A stretch of 64,000 nucleotides of DNA from Streptococcus porcinus (lineage in GTDB: Bacteria > Bacillota > Bacilli > Lactobacillales > Streptococcaceae): the NCBI RefSeq assembly GCF_901542335.1, contig NZ_LR594036.1:620001-684000 (forward strand). Reading direction: 5' to 3'. Of the stretch, positions 1 through 8,287 are shown piece by piece; position 1 is the first letter of the stretch, and every line of letters begins with the position of its first letter. Position numbers and translations under genes: made by a program. The notes under the pieces were generated by a model that was not told where the DNA came from, did not search any database, and saw nothing but the letters and a program-made list of their open reading frames with translations.

Positions 1-397
1 CCTATTTGGTGAAAAAGTGAAAGATAATATCCAATTTCCCTATGAAATTAGACATTTATCTTTGGATCAGGCCCGTGTCAATAAACTTTTTGCACTATTT
101 CAAATGGATCTTTCGTATTTAGAACAAGATGTTAAAAAGTTATCCGGAGGAGAAAAACAGCGAATAGCGCTGATCCGACAATTGTTATTTGAACCAAAGG
201 TTCTTTTGTTGGATGAAGTGACTTCAGCTTTGGATTCTGTTAACAAAGAAATAGTCGAAGAAGTTATTGAAAGGCTAAATAACAAGGGTGTTACTATTCT
301 CTGGATTACCCATGATACTAGTCAAAGTAAAAAATATGCTAATAAAATGATGACTATTGTAGATGGGAAACTAGAATCTATGGAGGTGATTAAATGA
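1..397 (+). CDS. fetA: FetA-type ABC transporter ATP-binding protein (5' truncated)
   Basis: C-terminal part of an ABC ATPase. The reading frame is open from base 2, so the gene starts upstream of the window; the internal GTG at 17 is not a start. The visible 131 residues contain the signature LSGGEKQR, Walker B VLLLDEVTSALD and the H-loop WITHD, but the Walker A is outside. The stop overlaps the next gene by four bases (ATGA), and that gene is a FetB/UPF0014 permease. Together they form a two-component exporter of the FetAB family, which in E. coli is linked to iron export and oxidative stress resistance. The partner makes the family call good; the metal is inference. Confidence 0.85.
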   Translation, partial: LFGEKVKDNIQFPYEIRHLSLDQARVNKLFALFQMDLSYLEQDVKKLSGGEKQRIALIRQLLFEPKVLLLDEVTSALDSVNKEIVEEVIERLNNKGVTILWITHDTSQSKKYANKMMTIVDGKLESMEVIK

Positions 398-1167
398 GTG
401 GAGCAGATAATATTTCCGTAACGTCTTTATTACTAGCATTGTCTTTGGTTTTGATAACGTTATTTTTTTCTTATTGGCAAAAATTGAAGTTAGAAAAAGA
501 GATTATTGTAGGAGCAGTTCGAGCAGTTATCCAGTTACTTATAGTTGGCTTTGTTCTTGATTATATCTTTGGCTACAAGAATCCTATTTTTACAGCTCTT
601 TTATTATTATTTATGATTGTGAATGCTTCTTATAATGCAGCTAAGCGTGGAAAAGGAGTTGGTAATGCTTTTAAAATATCTTTTGTTGCTATTGCTTTAG
701 GTTCTAGTATTACGCTATCAGTTTTAATTTTTTCAGGAATTTTAGAGTTTTTGCCTAATCAAATGATCCCTGTTGGAGGAATGATTATCAGTAACTCAAT
801 GGTTGCTATTGGGCTATGTTATAAACAACTTTTGGATTCTTTTCGAGATAAACAAGAAGAAGTAGAAACCAAATTAGCACTTGGTGCTGATATCCTACCT
901 GCTTCCATTGATATTATCCGTGATGTTATTCGGACCGGCATGGTTCCAACAATTGATTCGGCTAAGACGCTAGGGATCGTTTCTTTACCGGGAATGATGA
1001 CGGGGTTAATTCTAGCAGGAACTTCTCCTATACAAGCTGTGAAATATCAAATGATGGTTACTTTTATGCTACTAGCTACAACATCTATTGCTTCTTTTAT
1101 TGCTTCTTATCTGGCTTATAAAGGCTTCTTTAACGATAAAAAACAATTAGTGGTTAAACGGCCATAG
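394..1167 (+). CDS. fetB: FetB/UPF0014 family ABC transporter permease
   Basis: Protein of 257 residues with about seven hydrophobic membrane segments. It has the UPF0014 features: a polar central stretch KLALGADILPASIDIIRD followed by a GMVPTIDSAKTLGIVSLPGMMTG-type segment around residues 180-210. It overlaps fetA by ATGA, so translation is probably coupled. The family forms the membrane part of a putative iron (or other metal) exporter. The substrate is not visible from sequence. No terminator is obvious after the stop, but a strong new promoter begins about 65 bases downstream. Confidence 0.85.
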   Translation: MSGADNISVTSLLLALSLVLITLFFSYWQKLKLEKEIIVGAVRAVIQLLIVGFVLDYIFGYKNPIFTALLLLFMIVNASYNAAKRGKGVGNAFKISFVAIALGSSITLSVLIFSGILEFLPNQMIPVGGMIISNSMVAIGLCYKQLLDSFRDKQEEVETKLALGADILPASIDIIRDVIRTGMVPTIDSAKTLGIVSLPGMMTGLILAGTSPIQAVKYQMMVTFMLLATTSIASFIASYLAYKGFFNDKKQLVVKRP

Positions 1168-1233
1168 ATATAAAAAACTAACAATAATGAGATTTTAAGG
1201 TGTTTTTGATGCTAAATTCCATATAAAATGTGC

Positions 1234-1262
1234 TTGACAATTCTTCTTATCTTAGCTATACT
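1234..1262 (+). promoter_or_regulatory. SigA-type promoter for the MFS transporter
   Basis: Consensus -35 TTGACA at 1234-1239, a 17-base spacer and -10 TATACT at 1257-1262. Expected transcription start is near 1269, which leaves a 5' untranslated leader of about 180 bases before the transporter. Confidence 0.8.
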
Positions 1263-1288
1263 GTTAACAATTAAATACTGCTTTAACT

Positions 1289-1437
1289 ATGTACCGTGAG
1301 ACATAAAAGCGCAAAGAAGAGATGGCGAATGCTACCCTCTTATTTTCTAGAGATTTTTTGACTCACGACTACTGGCGGGGGTCTTTTTTGGCTTTTATCA
1401 GTATTCAATTAATTAAAGTAGTCAGTGAGCTACTATT
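1289..1437 (+). promoter_or_regulatory. Structured 5' leader of the MFS gene, possible riboswitch or attenuator
   Basis: Between the promoter and the transporter lies a long leader with several mutually exclusive pairings. CGTGAG (1295-1300) pairs with CTCACG (1362-1367), enclosing a hairpin of AAGAG (1317-1321) with CTCTT (1337-1341) and TGGC with GCTA inside it. ACCCTC (1334-1339) can instead pair with GGGGGT (1377-1382), directly before a run of six T at 1384-1389. The CTCAC strand can also pair with a second GTGAG at 1425-1429 next to the ribosome binding site. No T-box, PyrR, TPP, purine or preQ1 signature was recognised. The class is unknown and pairing is by eye only. Confidence 0.45.
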
Positions 1438-1451
1438 AAAGGGAGAAAGAA

Positions 1452-2675
1452 ATGTCACAGATGTCACTAGACAGAAATAACAAAAGAGCCCTTGCGGCAG
1501 CTATTATAGCTTCAGGAACAGATGATTTAAACGTTATGTTTCTTGCGTTTTCAATGTCTTCAATTATTACCGAACTTGGCATAACAGGAGCACAAGGTGG
1601 GTGGATTGCGACCGTAACAAATTTAGGAATGCTACTTGGGGGCCTTATTTTTGGCCTATTAGCTGATAAGTACCATAAGTTTAAAGTCTTTAAGTGGACG
1701 GTGTTGGTCTTCTCGATTGCGACAGGTCTTGTTTACTTTACCAAGAGTATTAACTATCTCTATCTGATGCGTTTTCTTGCTGGGATTGGTGTAGGTGGAG
1801 AATATGGTGTCGCTATAGCTATTATGGCAGGTATTGTCCCAGCAGAAAAAATGGGACGAATATCTTCTCTTAATGGAATTGCTGGGCAACTAGGCTCAAT
1901 TTCCTCCGCACTATTAGCGGGCTGGTTAGCACCAAGCTTAGGATGGAGAGGACTCTTCTTATTTGGCTTAGCACCAATCTTGCTAGTTCTATGGATGGTG
2001 TTTAGTATCGATGATGACAAGATTTGGGATAAAGGTAGTAGTGGAACAGAAGAAACTAGTCAACCTGTTAAAATTAGTCAACTTTTTAAAAATCCACATT
2101 TAGCAGGGCAAACCTTAGCATTAATGGTCATGACAACAGTTCAAATTGCTGGTTACTTTGGTATGATGAACTGGTTACCAACTATTATTCAAACTAATCT
2201 CGGTCTCTCTGTCAAAGATTCATCTTTATGGATGGTAGCGACAATCTTAGGAATGTGTTTGGGGATGGTGACTTTTGGTCAGATTTTAGATAAGTTTGGC
2301 CCAAGGCCAGTTTACTCGGCTTTTCTAATAGCTTCATCGGTCTGCGTTTATCTCTTTCAATTTGCAAATTCGATGCCAGCTATGATAATTGGTGGGGCAG
2401 TAGTTGGTTTTTTCGTTAATGGTATGTTTGCGGGGTATGGTGCTATGATTACGAGACTTTACCCACACCATATTCGCTCAACAGCCAATAATGTCATTCT
2501 TAATGTAGGGCGTGCTATTGGTGGTTTTTCATCAGTCGTCATTGGTAAACTCCTTGATGTTTCGGGTGTGGCAATGGTCATGATTTTCTTAGCTGCCCTC
2601 TATATGATTAGCCTTGGAGCGATGTTATCTATTAAAAATCTTCAGCCAAGTATTTATAAGCAGTTATCAAAATAA
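1452..2675 (+). CDS. MFS transporter (AAHS/sugar-acid type)
   Basis: Protein of 407 residues with about twelve membrane segments. The loop between helices 2 and 3 carries an MFS motif (GLLADKYHKFKVF), and GVGGEYGVAIAIMAGIVP near residue 115 resembles the aromatic acid:H+ or sugar-acid symporter branch. The second half begins after a hydrophilic linker at about residues 190-205. A good ribosome binding site (GGGAGAAAG) precedes the ATG. It is monocistronic: own promoter and leader, and a hairpin terminator after the stop. The substrate cannot be named; the structured leader may hold the clue to it. Confidence 0.8.
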   Translation: MSQMSLDRNNKRALAAAIIASGTDDLNVMFLAFSMSSIITELGITGAQGGWIATVTNLGMLLGGLIFGLLADKYHKFKVFKWTVLVFSIATGLVYFTKSINYLYLMRFLAGIGVGGEYGVAIAIMAGIVPAEKMGRISSLNGIAGQLGSISSALLAGWLAPSLGWRGLFLFGLAPILLVLWMVFSIDDDKIWDKGSSGTEETSQPVKISQLFKNPHLAGQTLALMVMTTVQIAGYFGMMNWLPTIIQTNLGLSVKDSSLWMVATILGMCLGMVTFGQILDKFGPRPVYSAFLIASSVCVYLFQFANSMPAMIIGGAVVGFFVNGMFAGYGAMITRLYPHHIRSTANNVILNVGRAIGGFSSVVIGKLLDVSGVAMVMIFLAALYMISLGAMLSIKNLQPSIYKQLSK

Positions 2676-2685
2676 GGATAAATTA

Positions 2686-2713
2686 AAAGGTATTAGCAAG
2701 CACTAATACCTTT
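2686..2713. terminator. Bidirectional terminator between MFS and thioesterase genes
   Basis: Perfect 11-base inverted repeat AAAGGTATTAG / CTAATACCTTT with a six-base loop, flanked by A and T runs. It sits between two convergent genes and overlaps the thioesterase stop codon. Confidence 0.75.
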
Positions 2714-3074
2714 ATAACTTTTGAAGAAATGCTTCTTTATTAAGCCGAACTCTGGTGTGATAAGCCTTTGCAATTAATTGTTTATCAACAAAAGCTTCTA
2801 GCTGAAAATCGTATCTGCGTCCTTGGTTAGTAACTTCGGTTATTAGAACAGTGACAGAGTTGCCAATTTTGCTTGCTTTTAAATGGTCAATAGTCATTTT
2901 TGTTCCAACAGTCGTTAATAGGTTATCCTGAATCCTTTCTTTAGCGAAAAGACAGGCAGCATTTTCTAAAAAACTAACGAGACTGGGTGTCGAAAGGACT
3001 TCAAGCTCTCCAGAGCCAACAGATTTAGCTGAATGTTCCTTTCTTGTTTCATACACTTTTGAATAGATAGCCAT
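2712..3074 (-). CDS. Hotdog-fold thioesterase (FlK-like)
   Basis: Protein of 120 residues. The sequence VGTKMTIDHLKASKIG and the upstream STPSLVSFLENAA match the hotdog thioesterase branch that includes fluoroacetyl-CoA thioesterase FlK, where a Thr, a Glu and a His form the active site. The start was set at 3074 (MAIYSK) because AAGGAGG lies just upstream; the longer frame to 3113 lacks a binding site. The likely activity is acyl-CoA hydrolysis of unknown substrate. It is a single gene convergent with the MFS transporter. Confidence 0.7.
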   Translation of the reverse strand: MAIYSKVYETRKEHSAKSVGSGELEVLSTPSLVSFLENAACLFAKERIQDNLLTTVGTKMTIDHLKASKIGNSVTVLITEVTNQGRRYDFQLEAFVDKQLIAKAYHTRVRLNKEAFLQKL

Positions 3075-3171
3075 AGTAACCTCCTTGTTATTTATTATAG
3101 TACTTAAAACCATTTAAGTCTGCTGAAAACTGGTTATATGCTATACTAATAAAAAAGGTTAGGAACTTAGA

Positions 3172-3237
3172 ATGGGTTATATGATTGAAAATAAAGAAGT
3201 AAAAGCAGATTATCTCGAAAACCATTCCAAGAGTTAG
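3172..3237 (+). CDS. Possible 21-residue ORF upstream of rsuA
   Basis: ATG at 3172 opens a 21-codon frame that ends at TAG. An extended -10 (TGC TATACT, 3142-3147) lies upstream and a weak TTAGGAA ribosome site just before it. The peptide is charged, with no recognised motif. It may be a real small ORF in the leader of rsuA, a decayed gene, or chance. Confidence 0.2.
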   Translation: MGYMIENKEVKADYLENHSKS

Positions 3238-3319
3238 GAAAGATAACGTAGAAATGTAAGGCACTTGATTAGCCAACGTATCGGATAAAGGTCTTACTTA
3301 GGCAAATTAGGAGATGATA

Positions 3320-4039
3320 ATGAGATTAGATAAATTTTTAGCCGAAGCTGGCTTTGGAAGTCGTACTCAGGTAAAAAGCTTGCTCAAAACAAAAAAAGTA
3401 TGTGTTAATGGTAAAAAAGAATCTCAAGCCAAAAAGCAGATTAATCCAAATCTTGACCGAGTGGAGATTGAGGGGCAAGAAGTTTTATACGAAGAGTTTG
3501 TCTATTACATGCTTAATAAACCAAAAGGTGTCATTTCAGCTACCCAAGATAAGGTTCACCAGACCGTTGTAGACTTACTAGATGAGACAGCAAAGCAAAA
3601 AGCGGTTTTTCCTGTGGGGCGTTTAGATAAAGATACACACGGATTGTTATTATTGACAAATAATGGAGACTTGGCACACCGTCTTCTTTCTCCTAAGAAG
3701 CATGTCAATAAAGTTTATATGGCCGAAGTTGATGGTTTAATGACTAATCAAGATATTGAGTCCTTCAAAAAAGGTATTCACTTATCAGACCATCAGTGTC
3801 AGCCAGCGGTTTTGGAGATTTTAGCAATTGACCGTGAAAAATCCCGGTCACGTGTTAAAATAGTTATTAAAGAAGGAAAATTTCATCAAGTTAAACGTAT
3901 GGTATTAGCTTGTGGAAAGGAAGTGAGAGATCTTCAGCGCCTTGAAATGGGACCTTTACAACTTGATTCTAAGCTTGCTCTCGGTGCATTTAGAAAGCTA
4001 GAAAATACTGAAATTGAGGCCTTACTAAGCTTACCTTGA
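3320..4039 (+). CDS. rsuA: 16S rRNA pseudouridine synthase RsuA
   Basis: An S4-like RNA-binding domain at residues 1-60 (MRLDKFLAEAGFGSRTQVK) is followed by the RsuA/RluB catalytic domain. The motif GRLDKDTHGLLLLTNNG near residue 100 contains the catalytic Asp. The length of about 239 residues fits RsuA, which isomerises one uridine in 16S rRNA (U516 in E. coli). Two in-frame ATGs occur at 3314 and 3320. AGGAG ends at 3313, so the second ATG with six-base spacing is preferred. A hairpin terminator follows. Confidence 0.85.
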   Translation: MRLDKFLAEAGFGSRTQVKSLLKTKKVCVNGKKESQAKKQINPNLDRVEIEGQEVLYEEFVYYMLNKPKGVISATQDKVHQTVVDLLDETAKQKAVFPVGRLDKDTHGLLLLTNNGDLAHRLLSPKKHVNKVYMAEVDGLMTNQDIESFKKGIHLSDHQCQPAVLEILAIDREKSRSRVKIVIKEGKFHQVKRMVLACGKEVRDLQRLEMGPLQLDSKLALGAFRKLENTEIEALLSLP

Positions 4040-4050
4040 ATCTTATTACT

Positions 4051-4088
4051 AAAAAACCTATGTGTTGATGTACTGCACATAGGTTTTT
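4051..4088. terminator. Bidirectional terminator between rsuA and the CorA gene
   Basis: AAAAAACCTATGTG pairs with CACATAGGTTTTT across an 11-base loop. It has an A run on the left and a T run on the right, and lies between convergent genes. Confidence 0.85.
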
Positions 4089-5010
4089 ACAGCCATTTTT
4101 TGAATTTTGAGTAGAGAATTGCTGCGATAAAAATGGTTACAGCAAAAATAATGACTAATGGGTAACCTAAGGGGCTCGCTAATTCAGGCATGTATTTGAA
4201 ATTCATCCCATACCAGCCAACTAGGATCGTTAAGGGCATGCAACAGGTTGTAACAGTAGTTAGAATAGCCATATTTTTATTTTGGCGCATTTCTAATTGA
4301 GATTTGGCCATTTCTCTTATCTGGATGATGGTTTCTCTTAGCGTTAAAACCGTTGATTGCAATCTTGCAACGCGGGCAGAAAAAAGATGGAAAAAGCGTA
4401 AGTTTTCTTCTTGGAAAAAATTGTTTTCATTTTCTGCCAATTCTTGACTAAAATCAAGAAGTTGACTATAGTGCAGATTCAATTTGGTCAGTTTACGTCT
4501 TAAACTATTGAGATCCGATTCATGGTATTGGTTTTTTCCATCAAGAATGATTTCCTCTAAATTATCCAGATATTTATCATAAGATTCCAGTAGTTCACTA
4601 TCTCCTTTAATAATTGTCTCTAAAAAATCATAGAGAAAGCGTTCTAAACTGGGATTTTTCCACTTTTTACTTTTTTGAATTTTTTTTACCAGATGCTCTA
4701 CATGATGATGTTGATCAATGAAGACAACCCCCCGCTCATCAAGGGCAAAGGAAAAATCAATGGATTTGTTCAACAAGTCATCACGGTTGGGGATTTTGAA
4801 AGTCCCTGTAAGCGAGTCAAGGTTAACTTCGGCCTTAGTTGATTTAGCGCTAGCAAAGTCAAAATCCATGTCAATCCCCATTTGCAAGGCATCTTGTAAA
4901 CTTTGCCACTCAGTAGGTTTGATAACTGCAACAAAGGGATTTCTACTTTGTTGACAGTTTTCAAAGGTTGTTACTTTTAATTTTTCTGAAATATCATAAT
5001 ACATAAGCAT
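4087..5010 (-). CDS. corA: CorA-family divalent cation transporter
   Basis: Protein of 307 residues with a long soluble, helix-rich cytoplasmic N-terminal domain and two C-terminal membrane helices. The CorA hallmark GMN occurs in GWYGMNFKYMPEL near residue 270, between the two helices. The family forms pentameric channels for Mg2+ (or Co2+/Ni2+). Two in-frame ATGs at 5010 and 5004 have no strong ribosome site, so the exact start is uncertain. It stands alone, convergent with rsuA. Confidence 0.85.
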   Translation of the reverse strand: MLMYYDISEKLKVTTFENCQQSRNPFVAVIKPTEWQSLQDALQMGIDMDFDFASAKSTKAEVNLDSLTGTFKIPNRDDLLNKSIDFSFALDERGVVFIDQHHHVEHLVKKIQKSKKWKNPSLERFLYDFLETIIKGDSELLESYDKYLDNLEEIILDGKNQYHESDLNSLRRKLTKLNLHYSQLLDFSQELAENENNFFQEENLRFFHLFSARVARLQSTVLTLRETIIQIREMAKSQLEMRQNKNMAILTTVTTCCMPLTILVGWYGMNFKYMPELASPLGYPLVIIFAVTIFIAAILYSKFKKWL

Positions 5011-5032
5011 ATTATAAGCCCATTACGTAAAA

Positions 5033-5054
5033 AAAGCTAGTTCCAACTAGCTTT
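5033..5054 (-). terminator. Palindromic terminator-like repeat, copy 1
   Basis: Perfect palindrome AAAGCTAGTT-CC-AACTAGCTTT. Read on the minus strand it is followed by seven T. The same core recurs at 5227-5249, about 190 bases away. Confidence 0.5.
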
Positions 5055-5182
5055 AGAACGTAGATAAACTCCTAACAATAAAAAAATGTGAATAGACTTG
5101 CGTAAAATGACAAGATATTAAACTCTTAAAAATGTTGATGTTCCAATGTTTCTGAGAGTTTTTGCTTTTCATAATAAAGAAA

Positions 5183-5225
5183 AAGATTGAAGAAAATTGT
5201 CCAAAATGGACTTTTTCTTCAATCT
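5183..5225 (-). terminator. Long hairpin terminator of pepS
   Basis: AGATTGAAGAAAA pairs with TTTTCTTCAATCT, with GTCCA/TGGAC paired inside. On the minus strand the stem is followed by TTTTTC. It lies about 30 bases beyond the pepS stop. Confidence 0.75.
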
Positions 5226-5226
5226 G

Positions 5227-5249
5227 AAGCTAGTTCCAACTAGCTTTTT
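5227..5249. repeat. Palindromic repeat, copy 2
   Basis: Same AAGCTAGTT-CC-AACTAGCTT core as at 5033-5054, directly after the pepS stop. Here the T run follows on the plus strand. Confidence 0.5.
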
Positions 5250-5256
5250 AATTTGT

Positions 5257-6498
5257 TTAGATAGCCCATTCTCCACCACGGAAAATTGGAACAACTTTGC
5301 CATCTTTTGTGATACCATCAATATCCATTTTGTCTGACCCAATCATGAAGTCAACATGTGCTGTTGAACGATTTAGCCCTGCGGCTTTTAATTCTTCCTG
5401 AGACATCTCTGTTCCCTCTTTTAAACTAAAAGCATAAGCAGCGCCGATAGCTAAATGATTTGAAGCATTTTCATCAAAGAGAGTGTTAAAGAAGGTTAAG
5501 CCAGATAGCGAAATTGGTGTTTTGTGTGGTACAAGTGCGACTTCACCTAATGAGCGAGCGCCATCGTTTTCTTCAACCAATCGCTTAATAGTTTCTTCCC
5601 CTTTTTTGGCTGTTACTTCTGTAATCTGACCACCTTTAAAGGTAAATCTCATTCCTTCAATAACAACACCGGCATAGCTAAGTGGCTTCGTAGAAGAAAC
5701 ATACCCATCAGCTCGGCGATAATCAGGTGCCGTGAAGACTTCTTCAGTTGGCATATTGGCGATGAATTCTTCTCCTTGAGCATTCTTACTGCCAGCAGCT
5801 TCCCATAAGTGGTTTTCAGGCATTCCTAGGGTTAAATCAGTTCCAGGAGCCACGTAGTGGAGAGCATCAAATTGGTAATCGTTCAATATTTTTGCTTTTG
5901 CTTCCAGTTTAGCTTGATGATCATCCCAAGCTTTTATTGGATTTTCTTCATAGATACGATTCATCTTGAAAATAGCATCCCACAAGGCATCAACTTGCTC
6001 TTCTTCTGTAGCAAGGTTTGGGAATACCATAGCAGCCCATTCTGGGCTTGGAGCTGCAACAAGATTCCAAGAAAATTTATTTGCTTGCGAAGCGGCTCGC
6101 TGTTTTTCAAGGGCAATGGCAGTAGCTTTCGTAGCTTCAGATAGTCTTTCGGAATCAACACCTGCAAAGGCATTAGGGTCAGATGAACGAACGAAGAGAC
6201 GGCTAGCATTTTTTTCTAAAAAGTAATTTGATTTTTCGACTAAGTAGCTTGGTACGTTAATCAAACGCTCATAATCAGCATGCAAGAGACGTTGACGAGC
6301 AATCTTATCGTCAATATAGTCGACAACAACTTCAGCAGCACCAGCTTGATAGGCTTTTTCGGTCAATAGTGAAGCCAGTTGATAATGCTCAACAGAAATA
6401 GCGATGATTAGTGTATGACCCTTTTGAACATTAACCCCTTTTGTGATTAAAAGATTAGCGTACTTTTCTAGATTTTCTTTGAAATTTGGTAAAACCAT
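5257..6498 (-). CDS. pepS: Aminopeptidase PepS (peptidase family M29)
   Basis: Protein of 413 residues, the length of streptococcal PepS, with M29 thermophilic aminopeptidase features. The C-terminal half carries metal-ligand stretches such as RFTFKGGQITEV, LGEVALVPHKTPIS and STAHVDFMIGSDKMDIDG. M29 enzymes are cytosolic metallo-aminopeptidases that trim peptides, PepS preferring Arg and aromatic N-termini. AAAGGGG precedes the ATG at 6498. It is a single gene read towards corA, and no promoter was assigned. Confidence 0.9.
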   Translation of the reverse strand: MVLPNFKENLEKYANLLITKGVNVQKGHTLIIAISVEHYQLASLLTEKAYQAGAAEVVVDYIDDKIARQRLLHADYERLINVPSYLVEKSNYFLEKNASRLFVRSSDPNAFAGVDSERLSEATKATAIALEKQRAASQANKFSWNLVAAPSPEWAAMVFPNLATEEEQVDALWDAIFKMNRIYEENPIKAWDDHQAKLEAKAKILNDYQFDALHYVAPGTDLTLGMPENHLWEAAGSKNAQGEEFIANMPTEEVFTAPDYRRADGYVSSTKPLSYAGVVIEGMRFTFKGGQITEVTAKKGEETIKRLVEENDGARSLGEVALVPHKTPISLSGLTFFNTLFDENASNHLAIGAAYAFSLKEGTEMSQEELKAAGLNRSTAHVDFMIGSDKMDIDGITKDGKVVPIFRGGEWAI

Positions 6499-6665
6499 GT
6501 ATGACCCCTTTTTTAGTTATCGTAAGTCTAATGTAGCATAAAAGAGATAAAAGCTCAAGATGAAGGAGCTTCTTAAAAGGAAATAAGCTAATAACTTGCT
6601 ATTTGCTAATTGGTCATTTTCGTGTTAAGATAATAGAAAGAAAAATCTATAGTTGAGGTAGTAAA

Positions 6666-6794
6666 GTGGCATTTGGAGAAAATGGACCAAGAAAAAAAAC
6701 AACATTTGAAAAAATTACAATGTTTGTTGTTATATTGATGGTTCTTGTAACTGTTGGCGGCCTTGTTGCAGGTGCGTTATCAGTATTGATGTAA
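6666..6794 (+). CDS. DUF4044 small membrane protein
   Basis: GTG start with GAGGTAGTAAA just upstream, encoding 42 residues. A basic N-terminus (FGENGPRKKTTFEKIT) is followed by one hydrophobic helix of about 22 residues. This matches the short DUF4044 family of streptococci, which has no known function. A tight terminator follows, then obg. It is too short for most gene callers' length cut-offs. Confidence 0.75.
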   Translation: MAFGENGPRKKTTFEKITMFVVILMVLVTVGGLVAGALSVLM

Positions 6795-6818
6795 AAAAAT
6801 GCCTGATGGCGTTTTTTT
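6794..6818 (+). terminator. Terminator after the DUF4044 gene
   Basis: AAAAAAATGCC-TGAT-GGCGTTTTTTT: a short stem with a strong T run immediately after the stop codon. Confidence 0.7.
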
Positions 6819-6844
6819 AAAATAAGAGAAGGTAAGAGAAAGAT

Positions 6845-8158
6845 ATGAGTATGTTTTTAGATACTGCCAAGATTAGTGTTCATGCTGGTCGTGGCGGTGA
6901 TGGAATGGTTGCATTTAGACGGGAAAAATACGTTCCCAATGGCGGACCTTGGGGCGGTGACGGTGGCAAAGGTGGCTCTGTCATCTTTAAAGTTGATGAG
7001 GGCTTAAGAACTTTGATGGATTTCCGTTATAATCGGAAATTTAAAGCTAAAGCCGGTGAAAAAGGCATGACTAAAGGCATGCATGGGCGAGGGTCAGAGG
7101 ACCTTATCGTACCAGTACCTCAAGGTACAACCGTTAAAGATGCTGAAACGGGAAAAGTTATCACAGATTTAGTGGAAAATGGCCAAGAATATATAGTGGC
7201 TCATGGTGGACGTGGCGGACGTGGTAATATTCGTTTTGCTACTCCTCGAAACCCTGCCCCAGAAATTGCTGAAAATGGGGAACCAGGTGAAGAGCGCGAC
7301 TTAGAGCTAGAATTGAAGATTTTAGCTGATGTTGGCTTAGTTGGATTCCCATCTGTAGGTAAATCCACATTATTAAGTGTGGTATCAGCCGCTAAACCTA
7401 AAATTGGTGCTTATCATTTTACTACGATAGTTCCGAATCTAGGAATGGTGCGAACCAAGTCCGGAGATAGCTTTGCTATGGCAGACCTTCCAGGTCTTAT
7501 TGAAGGAGCTAGTCAGGGAGTAGGGCTAGGCACTCAGTTTCTTCGTCATATTGAACGGACACGAGTTATTTTACATGTTATTGACATGTCAGCTTCAGAA
7601 GGTCGAGATCCTTATGACGACTATGTTTCTATCAATAATGAGCTTGAAACCTATAATTTGAGATTGTTGGAGCGTCCACAAATTATTGTTGCAAATAAAA
7701 TGGATATGCCAGAAGCTGAAGAAAATTTAAAGGCATTTAAAGAAAAACTAGCTGCAGAGTATGACGAATTTGATGAGCTTCCCAAAGTCTTTCCGGTCTC
7801 AACTCTTGCAAAGCAAGGGTTAGACAATTTAATGGATGCTACAGCAGAACTCTTAGCCAAAACAGATGAATTCTTACTTTATGATGACAGTGATTTTCAA
7901 GATGAAGAAGTTTACTATGGTTTTGATGGCGAAGAAAAAGACTTTGAAATTAATCGCGATGATGATGCTTCATGGGTGCTTTCAGGCGAAAAATTAGAAC
8001 GTCTCTTTGTGATGACTAACATGGAGCGCGATGAATCAATTATGAAATTTGCACGCCAGCTACGCGGAATGGGTGTTGACGAAGCTTTACGTGAGCGGGG
8101 TGCAAAAGATGGAGATATCGTGCGCATTGGTAATTTTGAGTTTGAATTTGTGGACTAA
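6845..8158 (+). CDS. obgE: Obg GTPase
   Basis: Protein of 437 residues with the three Obg domains. The glycine-rich N-terminal Obg fold occupies about residues 1-158 ([23 protein letters not shown]). The G domain contains GFPSVGKST (G1), DLPG (G3) and NKMD (G4). An OCT domain of about 80 residues ends the protein. Obg is an essential GTPase that binds the 50S subunit and acts in ribosome maturation and the stress response. The start ATG has a purine-rich site upstream. Small ORFs follow it in the same direction. Confidence 0.97.
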   Translation: MSMFLDTAKISVHAGRGGDGMVAFRREKYVPNGGPWGGDGGKGGSVIFKVDEGLRTLMDFRYNRKFKAKAGEKGMTKGMHGRGSEDLIVPVPQGTTVKDAETGKVITDLVENGQEYIVAHGGRGGRGNIRFATPRNPAPEIAENGEPGEERDLELELKILADVGLVGFPSVGKSTLLSVVSAAKPKIGAYHFTTIVPNLGMVRTKSGDSFAMADLPGLIEGASQGVGLGTQFLRHIERTRVILHVIDMSASEGRDPYDDYVSINNELETYNLRLLERPQIIVANKMDMPEAEENLKAFKEKLAAEYDEFDELPKVFPVSTLAKQGLDNLMDATAELLAKTDEFLLYDDSDFQDEEVYYGFDGEEKDFEINRDDDASWVLSGEKLERLFVMTNMERDESIMKFARQLRGMGVDEALRERGAKDGDIVRIGNFEFEFVD

Positions 8159-8173
8159 GGTTGCACAGAAATA

Positions 8174-8275
8174 GTGAATCTTGGGATTGATGCTCTGACA
8201 ACTTTTATTAGAGATAATGGGTTTATTTCTATCGACAATAATTTAAAAGTAACAGTACTACAAGTAATGATGTGA
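8174..8275 (+). CDS. Candidate 33-codon ORF directly behind obg
   Basis: A GTG-initiated frame in the same reading frame as obg, beginning five codons past its stop. It encodes 33 residues with a plausible alternating pattern (DALTTFIRDNGFISID, then LKVTVLQVMM). Its stop falls 12 bases before the next ATG, inside that gene's ribosome site, which suggests coupling. Its own ribosome site is weak. It could be a real small protein or the tail of a decayed gene. Not recognised. Confidence 0.3.
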   Translation: MNLGIDALTTFIRDNGFISIDNNLKVTVLQVMM

Positions 8276-8287
8276 CGGGGGTGTCTA

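Noticed and set aside
1289-1437. T-box, PyrR or preQ1 riboswitch in the MFS leader
   Set aside because: No UGGNACC T-box core, no PyrR anti-antiterminator loop and no preQ1 aptamer pattern could be matched by eye.
3088-3276. 62-codon minus-strand frame MANQVPYISTLSFLT
   Set aside because: It overlaps the thioesterase start and its ribosome site, has no ribosome site of its own, and looks like a chance frame in AT-rich sequence.
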